NCBI RefSeq assembly: GCF_900607235.1 | Contig: NZ_LR027848.1 | Span: forward strand, 485,241 to 549,240 | Source: Olivibacter jilunii | Lineage (GTDB): Bacteria; Bacteroidota; Bacteroidia; Sphingobacteriales; Sphingobacteriaceae | Length of the DNA stretch: 64,000 bases | Direction of reading: 5' to 3' | Shown: one piece after another, positions 16,700 through 26,045 of the stretch | Layout: the number at the start of each line of letters is the position of its first letter | Position numbering within the stretch: position 1 is the stretch's first letter | The notes under the pieces: generated by a model | The model's database searches: none | The model's input: only the letters and a program-made list of their open reading frames with translations | Told to the model about the DNA's origin: nothing | Translations under genes and position numbers: made by a program

Positions 16700-18067
16700 C
16701 TATAAAGTATGTTGACTACTTGAAAAACCTAATTTCTTTAATCCCTCCTTTACTTCCGGAGCACTCATAAATAAATTCCAAAGCAACCCACTCCGTTCAT
16801 TTTCGATCATGACAGGTATCGGTCCTTGATCAATCGCTAAATAACGTTGAGGAAACCAATTGTCCGTTTCACTATAAGCATCATAAAATCCATATTTTCC
16901 CCATACTTTATTGCCTAGTTGATCATAAAGATAACGGATGACTTCCATACTATATTCAGGCGTATAAGGATAAGAAGACAAGGCTGCTGTCGGACTGATT
17001 ACACCTAAATCCTCTTTGGGGCTATGCCCCGCATATCCTTTCACTGAATAACTTGCAGTTAAACCCCAAGCATTGGCACCGTAGCCTTTAAAATGTTTGG
17101 GGTTCTCGATGCAGTATTGGCGTTGAATGAGGGTTTGATTCTTATTGAGTTCCCAATAATCGGCGTATTGGTCTTTCAAGCCTCTCGGATCTAACCCTAG
17201 ATAGGAATAATGAGCCCAGAACATAGGTCCAACAGTTCCTTTATGTCCATTAAAGTCCAAAACGATTTTATGTCCGTACTGTTCCGCATCGGTTTTAATT
17301 TTTCCACTCTTTGCCCAACCTTCGTGGTATACCGCGGCAGGTACGCCATGCGTAGGAGACGCAGCCGCTAACACATACATAATCAGGCATTCGTTATAGC
17401 CCGTTACCGGAAAATTCATTTCCCAGCCATATTCAGGGCTCCAATGCCAGTATAATACATTCTGCCCACCTTTACGATACCAACTCCAATCGATTTCCTT
17501 CCACAATTGATCCGCTTTGTCCGCAACCGCTTTCTCCTGCTCATTGCCCCCCGCCAAATACTGTCGTACGCATAGGAGGCTTTGCGCCATAAAGGCTGTC
17601 TCTACCAAATCGCCGCCATTATCTTTTTGGCCAAAGGGCTTTACTTTACCGGTAGGGCCATGCAACCAATGAGGCCATGCACCATGAAAACGATCTGCCT
17701 TCTCCAGATAATTAACAATTTGCTCTAGTCTTTGTACTCCGGCTTGACGCGTAATAAAACCACGTTCCATTCCGACCAAAATATTCATAACACCGAAACC
17801 ACCCCCACCAATGGTTACCACATCTTGATCATTCTCCGGATACACACCGTCTAGATGAATTCGTTCACGTGCTAAGCCAGACGTCTTTTCAGCTCCTTCC
17901 CAGAAATATTGAAAGGTTTGCTGTTGTACAAGCGTCAGTAAGGAATCGTTGGAAAGCGTATCCGTCTTTTCTTCTGATTGTTGCGCTTCTTTATTAGAGG
18001 GCGACTGAGAACAGGAAAAGGAAAGAGACAGAATTGCTAATAATAATACGTAAGAAGAAACTTTCAT
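16700..18067 (-). CDS. Glucoamylase-like PF10091 lipoprotein, GH144-type (probable endo-beta-1,2-glucanase)
   Basis: 455 aa from ATG 18067, which gives a clean lipoprotein signal (SYVLLLAILSLSFSC, Cys19). The frame stays open upstream to 18199, but those 44 residues lie ahead of the signal and are unlikely to be translated. The (alpha/alpha)6-barrel features are there: QTFQYFWEGAEKTSGLARER, VVTIGGGGFGVMNILVGMERG, GPMFWAHYSYLGLDPRGL, NAWGLTASYSVKGY, GVISPTAALSSYPYTPEYS. The PF10091 family includes the GH144 endo-beta-1,2-glucanases described from Chitinophaga and Parabacteroides, about this length. Outer-membrane anchoring would place it at the cell surface. The linkage assignment is an inference from family and context. 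Confidence 0.82.
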   Translation of the reverse strand: MKVSSYVLLLAILSLSFSCSQSPSNKEAQQSEEKTDTLSNDSLLTLVQQQTFQYFWEGAEKTSGLARERIHLDGVYPENDQDVVTIGGGGFGVMNILVGMERGFITRQAGVQRLEQIVNYLEKADRFHGAWPHWLHGPTGKVKPFGQKDNGGDLVETAFMAQSLLCVRQYLAGGNEQEKAVADKADQLWKEIDWSWYRKGGQNVLYWHWSPEYGWEMNFPVTGYNECLIMYVLAAASPTHGVPAAVYHEGWAKSGKIKTDAEQYGHKIVLDFNGHKGTVGPMFWAHYSYLGLDPRGLKDQYADYWELNKNQTLIQRQYCIENPKHFKGYGANAWGLTASYSVKGYAGHSPKEDLGVISPTAALSSYPYTPEYSMEVIRYLYDQLGNKVWGKYGFYDAYSETDNWFPQRYLAIDQGPIPVMIENERSGLLWNLFMSAPEVKEGLKKLGFSSSQHTL

Positions 18068-18166
18068 TGATGTTTGTTTTTGGTGATGAAGCCCGCCCAA
18101 GCTATTACACATTTTTTTGGTGTAGTAACTCAGACAGGTTCGTTTGTATCTGAAGGAAGGTATCAA

Positions 18167-18196
18167 CAAATCTGGAAGGTAAGACTTCCAGATTTG
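18167..18196 (-). promoter_or_regulatory. Intercistronic hairpin between susD and the GH144-like gene
   Basis: A 12-bp perfect stem: CAAATCTGGAAG (18167-18178) with CTTCCAGATTTG (18185-18196), loop of 6 nt. It starts 13 nt after the susD stop (18209) on the minus strand. No U tract follows, so it is more likely an mRNA stabiliser or attenuator than a full terminator. Confidence 0.6.
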
Positions 18197-18208
18197 CAAG
18201 TTGTCGAA

Positions 18209-19735
18209 TTAATAGCCTGGATTTTGCCGCAATCTATTTTCACTAGCAATGATCTCGTTTTGAGGAATTGGAAATAGCTCATGCTTGCCATCCACAAACT
18301 GCTTACCTTGCGCCCTCAAAATAGCTCCTGCTTGACCGGTGCGAACCAAGTCGAAAAAACGGTCAAATTCCATCGCCATTTCGAGCCGTCTTTCATTCCA
18401 GATTAACCGACGAAGTTCATCTTGACCTGCGGCTTGGATATCAGGTACTGCATTTGGGTTGTTTCCTCTTGCTCTCGCTCTAATCGCGTTTACCGAAGAT
18501 AACGCTACAGAAGTATTGCCTAACTCATTAGCCGCTTCGGCCCGGATAAGGTATATTTCGCCCATACGGAGAATCCGAATGTTCACATTCGAGTAGTCGG
18601 TACTCCCTCCATACGTTTCCTTTAAAATGCTTTGATAAGCTTTGTAGTTATATCTTGGATTAAATGCCGATATTACGCGCACTCCGTCAAAAAGTGTATT
18701 CCCTACACTGATGATTGTCGCATCCCGTCTCACATCACCTTCACTATAAGCGTTATACAGATCAGCGCTAGGCGTATTGAACCCCCATCCTTGAAATACT
18801 TGTGAAGAAGGCACATTAAAGGCTCCCTCTTTGATGCCTTGCACTTGACTAAATTGTTGAACACTGCTATTTCTCAATCCACTGCTTTGGATTTCGAATA
18901 AGGATTCGGAAGAGTTTTCTCCCGACTCTCTCCAAATAGTAGTATAATCGTTTACTAATCCATAAGCTCCCACGGCCCCATTGATAATACTATCCGTCAA
19001 GGAATAAGCACGATTCCATTCCTTTCTGTACATAGACACCTTTGCCAACAGACCTGCAGCCGCACCCATGGTAGCTCGTCCCAAATCCTGCGCAGCATAT
19101 TCGGTGTTCTTCGGCAAGTTGTTTAACGCAAATTCTAAATCGCTCTTAATAAATGCATAAATTGAATCAGCTGGTAACTGTGTATATGCTGTTTCACGTT
19201 CTTCGACATTTTCGTAATCTATAACACGGTCTATTTTTGGGACGTTTCCAAACATTCTAACCAAGTTAAAATAATAGTATGCTCTCAGAAAACGTACTTC
19301 TGCAGCATATCGAGTTTTCAAAGCCTCCTCTATAGAAAATTGTGGAACATTTTCCAGAGCCCGGTTACAATAATTTACACCTAAATAGTTGCTGCTCCAC
19401 ATACTATAAAAGGATGGAGTTGACGCGCTAAAAGTGAAGTTATCCAATTGGTCTTTATCGGATCCGGTATCACCCGGCGAGCTTCCTTTGTCTGCATCAT
19501 CAGAAGTAATACTTGTCACGCCGATCCAAGCAAAGGAACTTTGATCCCAAGTAAGGAGGTTGGTATAAGCTGAATTGACGAAGCGTTGAGCATTCTGGGG
19601 ATTAGTAAATGTTGAATCGTCGCCTGAAACCTGATTTTCGGGAGCGGGATTTAACCAGTCTTTACTGCATGAGGATACAACTATACCTAAAATAAGGACA
19701 GTTAGTATACTGATATGATGGATGAATTTCTTCAT
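18209..19735 (-). CDS. susD: SusD/RagB-family surface glycan-binding lipoprotein
   Basis: 508 aa with lipobox VVSSC (Cys23). It shows the SusD fold: N-terminal CSKDWLNPAPENQVSGD, the TPR-like RFLRAYYYFNLVRMFGNVPKI and ELGNTSVALSSVNAIRARA, and the C-terminal block ELRRLIWNERRLEMAMEFDRFFDLVRTGQA with the FPIPQNEI motif. It acts as the lid that hands oligosaccharide to the SusC channel. It directly follows susC with 4 nt between the stop of susC (19740) and its ATG, the usual paired arrangement. The sequence itself does not reveal the ligand. Confidence 0.95.
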   Translation of the reverse strand: MKKFIHHISILTVLILGIVVSSCSKDWLNPAPENQVSGDDSTFTNPQNAQRFVNSAYTNLLTWDQSSFAWIGVTSITSDDADKGSSPGDTGSDKDQLDNFTFSASTPSFYSMWSSNYLGVNYCNRALENVPQFSIEEALKTRYAAEVRFLRAYYYFNLVRMFGNVPKIDRVIDYENVEERETAYTQLPADSIYAFIKSDLEFALNNLPKNTEYAAQDLGRATMGAAAGLLAKVSMYRKEWNRAYSLTDSIINGAVGAYGLVNDYTTIWRESGENSSESLFEIQSSGLRNSSVQQFSQVQGIKEGAFNVPSSQVFQGWGFNTPSADLYNAYSEGDVRRDATIISVGNTLFDGVRVISAFNPRYNYKAYQSILKETYGGSTDYSNVNIRILRMGEIYLIRAEAANELGNTSVALSSVNAIRARARGNNPNAVPDIQAAGQDELRRLIWNERRLEMAMEFDRFFDLVRTGQAGAILRAQGKQFVDGKHELFPIPQNEIIASENRLRQNPGY

Positions 19736-19739
19736 GATC

Positions 19740-22700
19740 TTAAAATGTCAAATTTAAACCAAACATATAGGTTGAATAAATTGGATATACATCCAATTCG
19801 ATACCTGAATTAATTGCCGAGCCCGCATTACGCCGATCAGCATCGGAAATATTTCCTGAGGTTGCACCTCCAATTTCGGGAGTAAATCCGCTATAAGATT
19901 TGAATACAAACGGGTTTTGTGCAGTTGCAAACACACGTAACTTACTATCTTTTAAGAATGTCCATTTTTGATTGTCAAACGTATAGCCTAATGTAATGTT
20001 GTTTACTCGCAAGAAATTACCGGATTCGACATAATATGTAGAGGGCCGAGGAATAGTATTGGATGCAGCAGGCCCAGAAGCGTTCTGATTTTCCGGTGTC
20101 CAGCGATTAGCAAAGACTTCTTGTTCTACCGCATCATTGCCAAATCGTACAGCGCGTTTACCATTGAAAATTTTGTTTCCTAAGTTTCCGTAGAGATCAA
20201 ACGACAGATCAAACTGTTTATAATTCACACCCGCATTGAATCCGAAATAAGCTTTTGGTTGATAAGACCCGACAAACACACGATCGTTGTCGTCGATCGT
20301 ACCGTCTCCATTTACGTCTCGGTAAGTAAAGTTCCCCTGATCATCATGGCCAGTCACTTCATAAACCCAAAAGCTGCCCACGGGTTCGCCTACTTGGGTC
20401 ATTGTAACAATTTGTCCATTGCCAAGACTTCCTCCCTGTAACCTTAGGTTTCCAGTAACTTCGTCGACGATATTTTTATTGAAAGTAACATTTCCGCCAA
20501 ATCGATAGGAGAAATCGTCGTTTACCCGGTTATCCCAATTCAAGGCAACTTCAAATCCTCTGTTCCGAACACGAGCTGCTTGTGTATAGACAACTCTGTC
20601 TGCATCGCCGAAGAGCGAAGGAATTGTTACTGGGACGTAGGCGTCGGTCAACTTATTGTAATATCCAAAGCTTCCAGATAACTTTCCTTGAATAATACCG
20701 AACTCCAATCCAGCATCTACTCCTTTTGTCGTTTCCCACGAAGCGCCTGCATCCCGTATTTGATTATAATTGATCCCAAGCACCGGATCAAAATTAGGAA
20801 AACCAAAAGGATAATACCCTGTTTGAGAAACGCCTAATAAAGCTGCCAGGTTATTCCCTGAAATACTGATGTCATTTCCAACTTTACCGTACCCAACTCT
20901 TAGCCGTAAATAATCAAATAAATCTTGATCCTTCATAAAGTTCTCTTCACCGATATTCCACGAACCACCAATTGAGTAAAAAGTTCCCCACTTATTATTG
21001 ACAGGGAATGAACTTGACCCGTCTCTACGCAAAGAACCACTAATGTTGTATCGACCGTCATAGGTATATGTTAATCTTCCAAAAATGGATTGGCGGCGTA
21101 CCAAATCACCGCCATTAATATTGTTGTTTGGATCAATAGTAATTGTCGATACATCTCCTTGACTGATATACCATAGATTTCGTTGATTAGGGACATCTAA
21201 TACTTGAACGTTTGACCTTGTTGCACGGTCTCTTTCAAAGGAATAGCCTACGGTGGCGTTAACTTCGTGCTTCTCCGCGAAAGTTTTATTGTAAGTAGCT
21301 TGGTTATTCCAAATGTAATAGAAGCGGTTGTTATCCAATACATTTAATCTCGAGCGATTATTTTGTTGCGCACTGAAAACGGTGTACACAGGAGCATATT
21401 GAAGACCATCTCCATTTGTCTTATCGAAATTAAAATCACTTCGTAAAGTCAAACCCTCCACGGGTTTTAAAGAGATAAAGCCATTTCCCTGCAAACGTAA
21501 CGTATTGGTAAAGTCATTGGTATAATTAATCGTCGCTACAGGGTTTCCAACATTTAACCCTGGTTGATACCCATAACTACCGTCTTCATTATAGATAGAG
21601 GCCGCAGGCGACATCCGGTAGGCTGACGCAAAAACACTTCCGGGAATATTATTCGACTTGCTGTAGGTTACGGTAAGATTATGACCAACAGAGAGAATTG
21701 GAGCTAACTTATACTCATTATTTACCCTTGCATTAAAGCGATCATATTTTGATCCTTTTAGAATACCTTGATCGCCAAAGTAACCTGCACTAAAGTAGTA
21801 CGTTGTCTTTTCTGACGACCCACTCACGCTTACGTCATAATTGTGGACTAACCCTTGGCGAGTTACGGCATCCATCCAGTCAGTGGTTTGATTAGGCAAA
21901 TTATTCGGATCGAATAACAATTCAGGTTCTTCTCCCACGGGTGTCCCATTAATGATCGCTTCATTGGTATAAATCGCATAATCTCTACCACCAGCCATAT
22001 CTACCTTGCTAGTCATGTTTCGAAAACCAGCGTAAGTATTTACATTCACTTGCATTTTACCACTTTGACCAGTTTTTGTAGTAACCAATATCACACCATT
22101 ACCAGCCCTGCTACCGTAAATTGCTTGAGCAGACGCATCTTTCAACACTTCAATGGAAGCGATATCCGAGTTATTAATATTCGTAATATCGTCCGTAATT
22201 ACACCGTCTACCACATAAATCGGATTTTGGTTCCCTGTAATTGATCCTACCCCACGGATTCTTACTTGCGGTTGCGAACCAGGCTGTCCCGAAGCGTTAA
22301 TCTGTACGCCTGACGCCTTTCCTTGTAAACCTTGTGCCGCTGTCAACACGGGCTGTTTGGTAATTTCTTCTGATTTAACGGAGCTTACTGAACCGACAAT
22401 CTGGCTCCGCTTTTGTGTACCGTAACCAACAACTACCACTTGATCCAATACCTCGCTCTCACTGGCCAAGGTAACATTAATGGTGGTTTGATTGTTTACG
22501 GCTATCTCCTGTCTTCGATAACTGATGAAACTAAATGTTAGGGTGGCATTCGACGGTGCCTTGATATTATAGTTACCATTGGCGTCCGTCTGGGTCCCTT
22601 TACCCGTCCCTTTGATTAATACACTCACGCCTGGAATCCCTGTTCCATCGAGCGAATCTGTTACCTTACCTTGAATGGTTATTTCCTGCTGCGCGAAAGA

Positions 22701-22757
22701 TGGCGCTGCGATAAAAATAAATAAAACCATTAGGCAGTACGTAAATCTGTACCTCAT
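19740..22757 (-). CDS. susC: SusC/RagA-family TonB-dependent outer-membrane transporter
   Basis: 1005 aa. Signal peptide (to about residue 22, SFAQ), then a carboxypeptidase-regulatory-like domain (GKVTDSLDGTGIPGVSVLIKG), a plug with the SusC signature VVVGYGTQKRSQIVGSVSSVK and VRIRGVGSITGNQNPIYVVDG, and a 22-strand barrel ending DVYPIYSTYMFGLNLTF. It imports glycan fragments across the outer membrane using TonB energy. First gene of the susC-susD-GH144-GH43-GH3 run; the 344-bp region upstream, after the regulator gene, is the expected control site. Confidence 0.96.
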   Translation of the reverse strand: MRYRFTYCLMVLFIFIAAPSFAQQEITIQGKVTDSLDGTGIPGVSVLIKGTGKGTQTDANGNYNIKAPSNATLTFSFISYRRQEIAVNNQTTINVTLASESEVLDQVVVVGYGTQKRSQIVGSVSSVKSEEITKQPVLTAAQGLQGKASGVQINASGQPGSQPQVRIRGVGSITGNQNPIYVVDGVITDDITNINNSDIASIEVLKDASAQAIYGSRAGNGVILVTTKTGQSGKMQVNVNTYAGFRNMTSKVDMAGGRDYAIYTNEAIINGTPVGEEPELLFDPNNLPNQTTDWMDAVTRQGLVHNYDVSVSGSSEKTTYYFSAGYFGDQGILKGSKYDRFNARVNNEYKLAPILSVGHNLTVTYSKSNNIPGSVFASAYRMSPAASIYNEDGSYGYQPGLNVGNPVATINYTNDFTNTLRLQGNGFISLKPVEGLTLRSDFNFDKTNGDGLQYAPVYTVFSAQQNNRSRLNVLDNNRFYYIWNNQATYNKTFAEKHEVNATVGYSFERDRATRSNVQVLDVPNQRNLWYISQGDVSTITIDPNNNINGGDLVRRQSIFGRLTYTYDGRYNISGSLRRDGSSSFPVNNKWGTFYSIGGSWNIGEENFMKDQDLFDYLRLRVGYGKVGNDISISGNNLAALLGVSQTGYYPFGFPNFDPVLGINYNQIRDAGASWETTKGVDAGLEFGIIQGKLSGSFGYYNKLTDAYVPVTIPSLFGDADRVVYTQAARVRNRGFEVALNWDNRVNDDFSYRFGGNVTFNKNIVDEVTGNLRLQGGSLGNGQIVTMTQVGEPVGSFWVYEVTGHDDQGNFTYRDVNGDGTIDDNDRVFVGSYQPKAYFGFNAGVNYKQFDLSFDLYGNLGNKIFNGKRAVRFGNDAVEQEVFANRWTPENQNASGPAASNTIPRPSTYYVESGNFLRVNNITLGYTFDNQKWTFLKDSKLRVFATAQNPFVFKSYSGFTPEIGGATSGNISDADRRNAGSAINSGIELDVYPIYSTYMFGLNLTF

Positions 22758-23101
22758 AGCTTTTTTGATTGGTTATAAATTGTCTCTTTAATATAGTTGG
22801 GTTTTACTCCCCTAAGTGAGCACACCCTCATTAGTGGTTAACAAAACAAAGTTGCCCGATTGTTTTAAAATTTGGAAAAAAAGAGACTCTACATCAATAC
22901 ATCAAGCGTAAAACCACTTGCTCATTTCTGGATTATATTTTTTTAAAACACTGATTAACAAACAAATAATATGATACATCACCTCTCATATTTATCGGTA
23001 AGTGTGTACTTAATACACGAAGTGTTTGATGAGGTAATGATGTAGTGTTTTACCTTACATCTAATAGGTTCTATAGGGATATACCAACACAAGAGGGGGC
23101 A
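22758..23101 (-). promoter_or_regulatory. PUL control region upstream of susC
   Basis: 344 bp with no ORF, AT-rich, on the transcript side of susC. It contains an inverted repeat GTGTA-CTTAA-TACAC (23004-23018) with flanking near-repeats (CACTTCGTG and AAGTGTGTAC), a plausible binding site for the sensor-regulator encoded next to it. A weak -7 candidate CAACTTTG reads on the minus strand at 22854-22847, one mismatch from consensus, and would leave a leader of roughly 85 nt. No terminator of the regulator gene is obvious. Confidence 0.45.
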
Positions 23102-26035
23102 CTACACATCCATTAGAAACTCGGTAAGATTCTGGTCGTGCCCAAGGTTTAATTTTTTCCGTAATCGATATCTTCTGATTTCAACTCCTCGAGTGGTGAT
23201 ATTAAGTAAGGAAGCAATTTCCTTGCTTGACATGTTCATTCGCAAATACGCACACAGTTTTAGGTCATTAGGCACCAATTCGGGATAGTTGGCTTTTAAC
23301 TTTTTAAAGAAATTCTCGTGTGCTTCATTAAAACTTTCTTCAAAGAGATTCCAATCGCGCTCATCGCTCCGAGCGTCGTCTATAATCTTGCTGATCCTTT
23401 TTAGTTGATCACTTGATAACCTGCGTCCATCTCCGTCCTTCAATTGAAGCAACTCATCATGTACATTATTCAGTAACTCATTTTTATAGACAATATTCAT
23501 GGCTGAATTGGCCAATTCTCTATTTTTGCTCGCAAGCTCCTTTTCCAATTGACTATTTTTCATCCTGAAAAGTCGCTGCTCATTTTCAAACATCTCTTTT
23601 TGTAACCGCTCCTCCTGCTCATGCAACATTTTTTGCTGCACTTCCTCGCGATGCCTTTTAAGCTTATATAAGTAATAACGTCTAACTCCGTAAAGCAGCA
23701 GCAAAAATAGCAACGCATAGGCCATCCAGGCCAAGCTACTTCTATACCAAGGGGCACTTATTTCAAAAGAAAGTGCACTGACCGACGTTACATAACCATT
23801 TACATTTGCTCTTACCCTAAAGATGTATTTACCCGGTGAAAGATTGGTAAACTCCTTCTGAGTGATACTGCTCCAGGCCGACCAGTTCTTTGAGTTTCCC
23901 TCCAGTTGATATTGAAACTGGATGGTATTGGTAGAAAAATAGGGCAACGCGAAAGTAATACGTATATTATTTTGTTTGGCTTCCAAAATAATTTCGCCCG
24001 ATTGATAAAATGCGATTGGTTTGGCTGTACTATCAGCAATATCTTCTACCTTCTGGATAATTGGCGGGGCAATTTGTTGTTGCGGGGATCCGGTGACTTT
24101 TCTATAAAGCGCGAAACCGTCATCTAAACTAACTAACGATAGGTTTGGCGTGAGCAAGTTTACATTTTCATAAAAACTCAACATACGGTTATTCAACACC
24201 GTGAAACCAGTAGAATCAATATGGACTTTGCCACTATCACCAAAACCAACCAACGCCAAATGTCCTTTACGAATGAACCAATATTTGCCACCCGCAGCCG
24301 GCATTACCTTGTTTGCATTGGCAAAGGTACCCAAGCGTTCATTCAGTTGGGTATAAGCATGAAAGTGATCCGCTATCTCATCATGTAAATAAAACCCGGA
24401 GTCCGTTGCAAAAACGACTCTACCGGCTATACTAAATACGTTGATATACGGACTTTGAGGTAATCCATCATCCTCTGTATATTTCTTTTGATGCCGAACA
24501 AGGGTAGCTTCATTATTTAGCTGGACAGCATACAGGCCTTTGTATCCACTTACCCAGAATCGGTTGTTACTTATCTGCTCGAGGTATTGAACAGGTTCGT
24601 TGAAGTTCCCTAGTTTCCGATCAAAAGTCCAACGATTATTACTCTTCTTAAAAAGAGCTAAACCCGTATAGGTTCCCTGTATCAAGCTATCACTCTTCCC
24701 TTGTAAGGTATGTAAAGTATAGCCTCCGGTAACCGTTGATAGCCAGTGTGGTCGCTCGTTTTCGACCCGAAAAGTTCCATTGTTATGACCGCAGAGCAAT
24801 TCGTCGCCTAGGGTATAGAGCTCCCAAACTTGTCCTTGTGAGCCTTCTACTAGTCGGAAATCGAAACGATTATTGTTGGCTGGCCAATTACTGTAATAGA
24901 GTCCCTGATTAGTCCCGATATAGAGTTTGCCTTTGTAGATTTTCGAGGTGTAAACAGTACCTAAAATCCCCGCGCGATCGTCAAAGTAATAAATAGGTGA
25001 ATTGATTTCTATACGATCGATTCCATTGTCCAAACCAACCCATATATTTTGAAACGCATCCGACTGTAAGCTTAAAACGGTATTATTTTGCAAGCCATTG
25101 CTTTTGTTTATGTGCTGAATGAGCTTCCCTGCTTGGTCAAGTATGTAAACGCCATTTAAAATGGTCCCGAAAGCATATTGATTTCCAAGTACTTTCAGCC
25201 CATTATTGAGTTGGTATTGTCTTAGCGCTACGTCTGCTTCGTTGATCCAGGGCCGAGCATCTCCATTTTCAAAGATAAACAAACCACTTTTGGCCGTACC
25301 AATAAGCAAGGCATTGGATGTGAAAGGAAGTATGGAAAGAATGATTGAATTTCCATAGAATTGTTTATCTAAAAGTTTTACGAGCTTTCCGTCTTTGAAC
25401 TCGAACAAGCCTTTTGATATTATTTCTACCAAATAACGTCCATTAACTTGATATAAGAATAAAAAAGGGTCTTTTGTCTTTAATACGCTTAACTTTCCAT
25501 TTTTGTAGGTATAGATGGCAGAAAAGGATTGAAAAAGCACTTGCTCATCATCAACATAAATCTTCCAAATTTCGTCATTGACCTTGTCCGCTTCCGTCAG
25601 TTGATCACTTAATGAGCGGTATACCAGCAAACCGAAAGCATTTCTTTCCCATACACCAAATTGGCCAAATCCGCCGGTATATATTTCCCCCTCCCTTCCA
25701 ACAGCAACACCTCTCACCAAAATTTTGCGCGGCATGGTATTTAGATCCCAATGCTGCCCGTCAAAAGAAAGCAAACCATCGCTATTGGCAAAATACATTC
25801 GCCCGTCGGGCCCGTAGCTTGCCGACCAGTTCTGGTTCCCCGCCTGGTAGAAAGTTTTACTGAAATTTTGGACAAGAGGCGCACCGGCAAAATGGACATC
25901 GCCCATAGCAACTGTTTGTTTCGCAACAGGCGCTCCGATTCTTGGCCTACTTGGCTGCGCCATTGCCGGTTTAAGCGAAAGGCTAAGAAGCAACAGAACT
26001 AATAGGCTAAAAGAAAATGACCAATTGTTGCGCAT
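23102..26035 (-). CDS. One-protein PUL regulator: beta-propeller sensor, Y_Y_Y domain, LuxR-type HTH
   Basis: 977 aa from ATG 26035, which opens a proper signal peptide (RNNWSFSFSLLVLLLLSLSL ... AQ); an open frame extends to 26239 but overlaps trhO by 194 nt and has no signal-like start. The sensor is a two-blade-set Reg_prop propeller from about residue 60 to 640 (phrases like NTVLSLQSDAFQNIWVGLDNGI). A Y_Y_Y domain (GKYIFRVRANVNG) follows near 690, one transmembrane helix (SLAWMAYALLFLLLLYGV) near 735, then a coiled coil, and a C-terminal LuxR-type HTH (LNITTRGVEIRRYRLRKKL). There is no histidine kinase domain. This family links periplasmic glycan sensing to transcription. Placed 10 bp after trhO and just upstream of the susC control region, it most likely regulates this PUL. 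Confidence 0.88.
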   Translation of the reverse strand: MRNNWSFSFSLLVLLLLSLSLKPAMAQPSRPRIGAPVAKQTVAMGDVHFAGAPLVQNFSKTFYQAGNQNWSASYGPDGRMYFANSDGLLSFDGQHWDLNTMPRKILVRGVAVGREGEIYTGGFGQFGVWERNAFGLLVYRSLSDQLTEADKVNDEIWKIYVDDEQVLFQSFSAIYTYKNGKLSVLKTKDPFLFLYQVNGRYLVEIISKGLFEFKDGKLVKLLDKQFYGNSIILSILPFTSNALLIGTAKSGLFIFENGDARPWINEADVALRQYQLNNGLKVLGNQYAFGTILNGVYILDQAGKLIQHINKSNGLQNNTVLSLQSDAFQNIWVGLDNGIDRIEINSPIYYFDDRAGILGTVYTSKIYKGKLYIGTNQGLYYSNWPANNNRFDFRLVEGSQGQVWELYTLGDELLCGHNNGTFRVENERPHWLSTVTGGYTLHTLQGKSDSLIQGTYTGLALFKKSNNRWTFDRKLGNFNEPVQYLEQISNNRFWVSGYKGLYAVQLNNEATLVRHQKKYTEDDGLPQSPYINVFSIAGRVVFATDSGFYLHDEIADHFHAYTQLNERLGTFANANKVMPAAGGKYWFIRKGHLALVGFGDSGKVHIDSTGFTVLNNRMLSFYENVNLLTPNLSLVSLDDGFALYRKVTGSPQQQIAPPIIQKVEDIADSTAKPIAFYQSGEIILEAKQNNIRITFALPYFSTNTIQFQYQLEGNSKNWSAWSSITQKEFTNLSPGKYIFRVRANVNGYVTSVSALSFEISAPWYRSSLAWMAYALLFLLLLYGVRRYYLYKLKRHREEVQQKMLHEQEERLQKEMFENEQRLFRMKNSQLEKELASKNRELANSAMNIVYKNELLNNVHDELLQLKDGDGRRLSSDQLKRISKIIDDARSDERDWNLFEESFNEAHENFFKKLKANYPELVPNDLKLCAYLRMNMSSKEIASLLNITTRGVEIRRYRLRKKLNLGHDQNLTEFLMDV

Positions 26036-26045
26036 ACAGGCTAAA

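Noticed and set aside
25751-26002. Upstream coding of the PUL regulator and reading frames on the opposite strand
   Set aside because: The opposite-strand frames are short and overlap the sensor domain; the upstream extension of the regulator (26036-26239) overlaps trhO and lacks a signal peptide.
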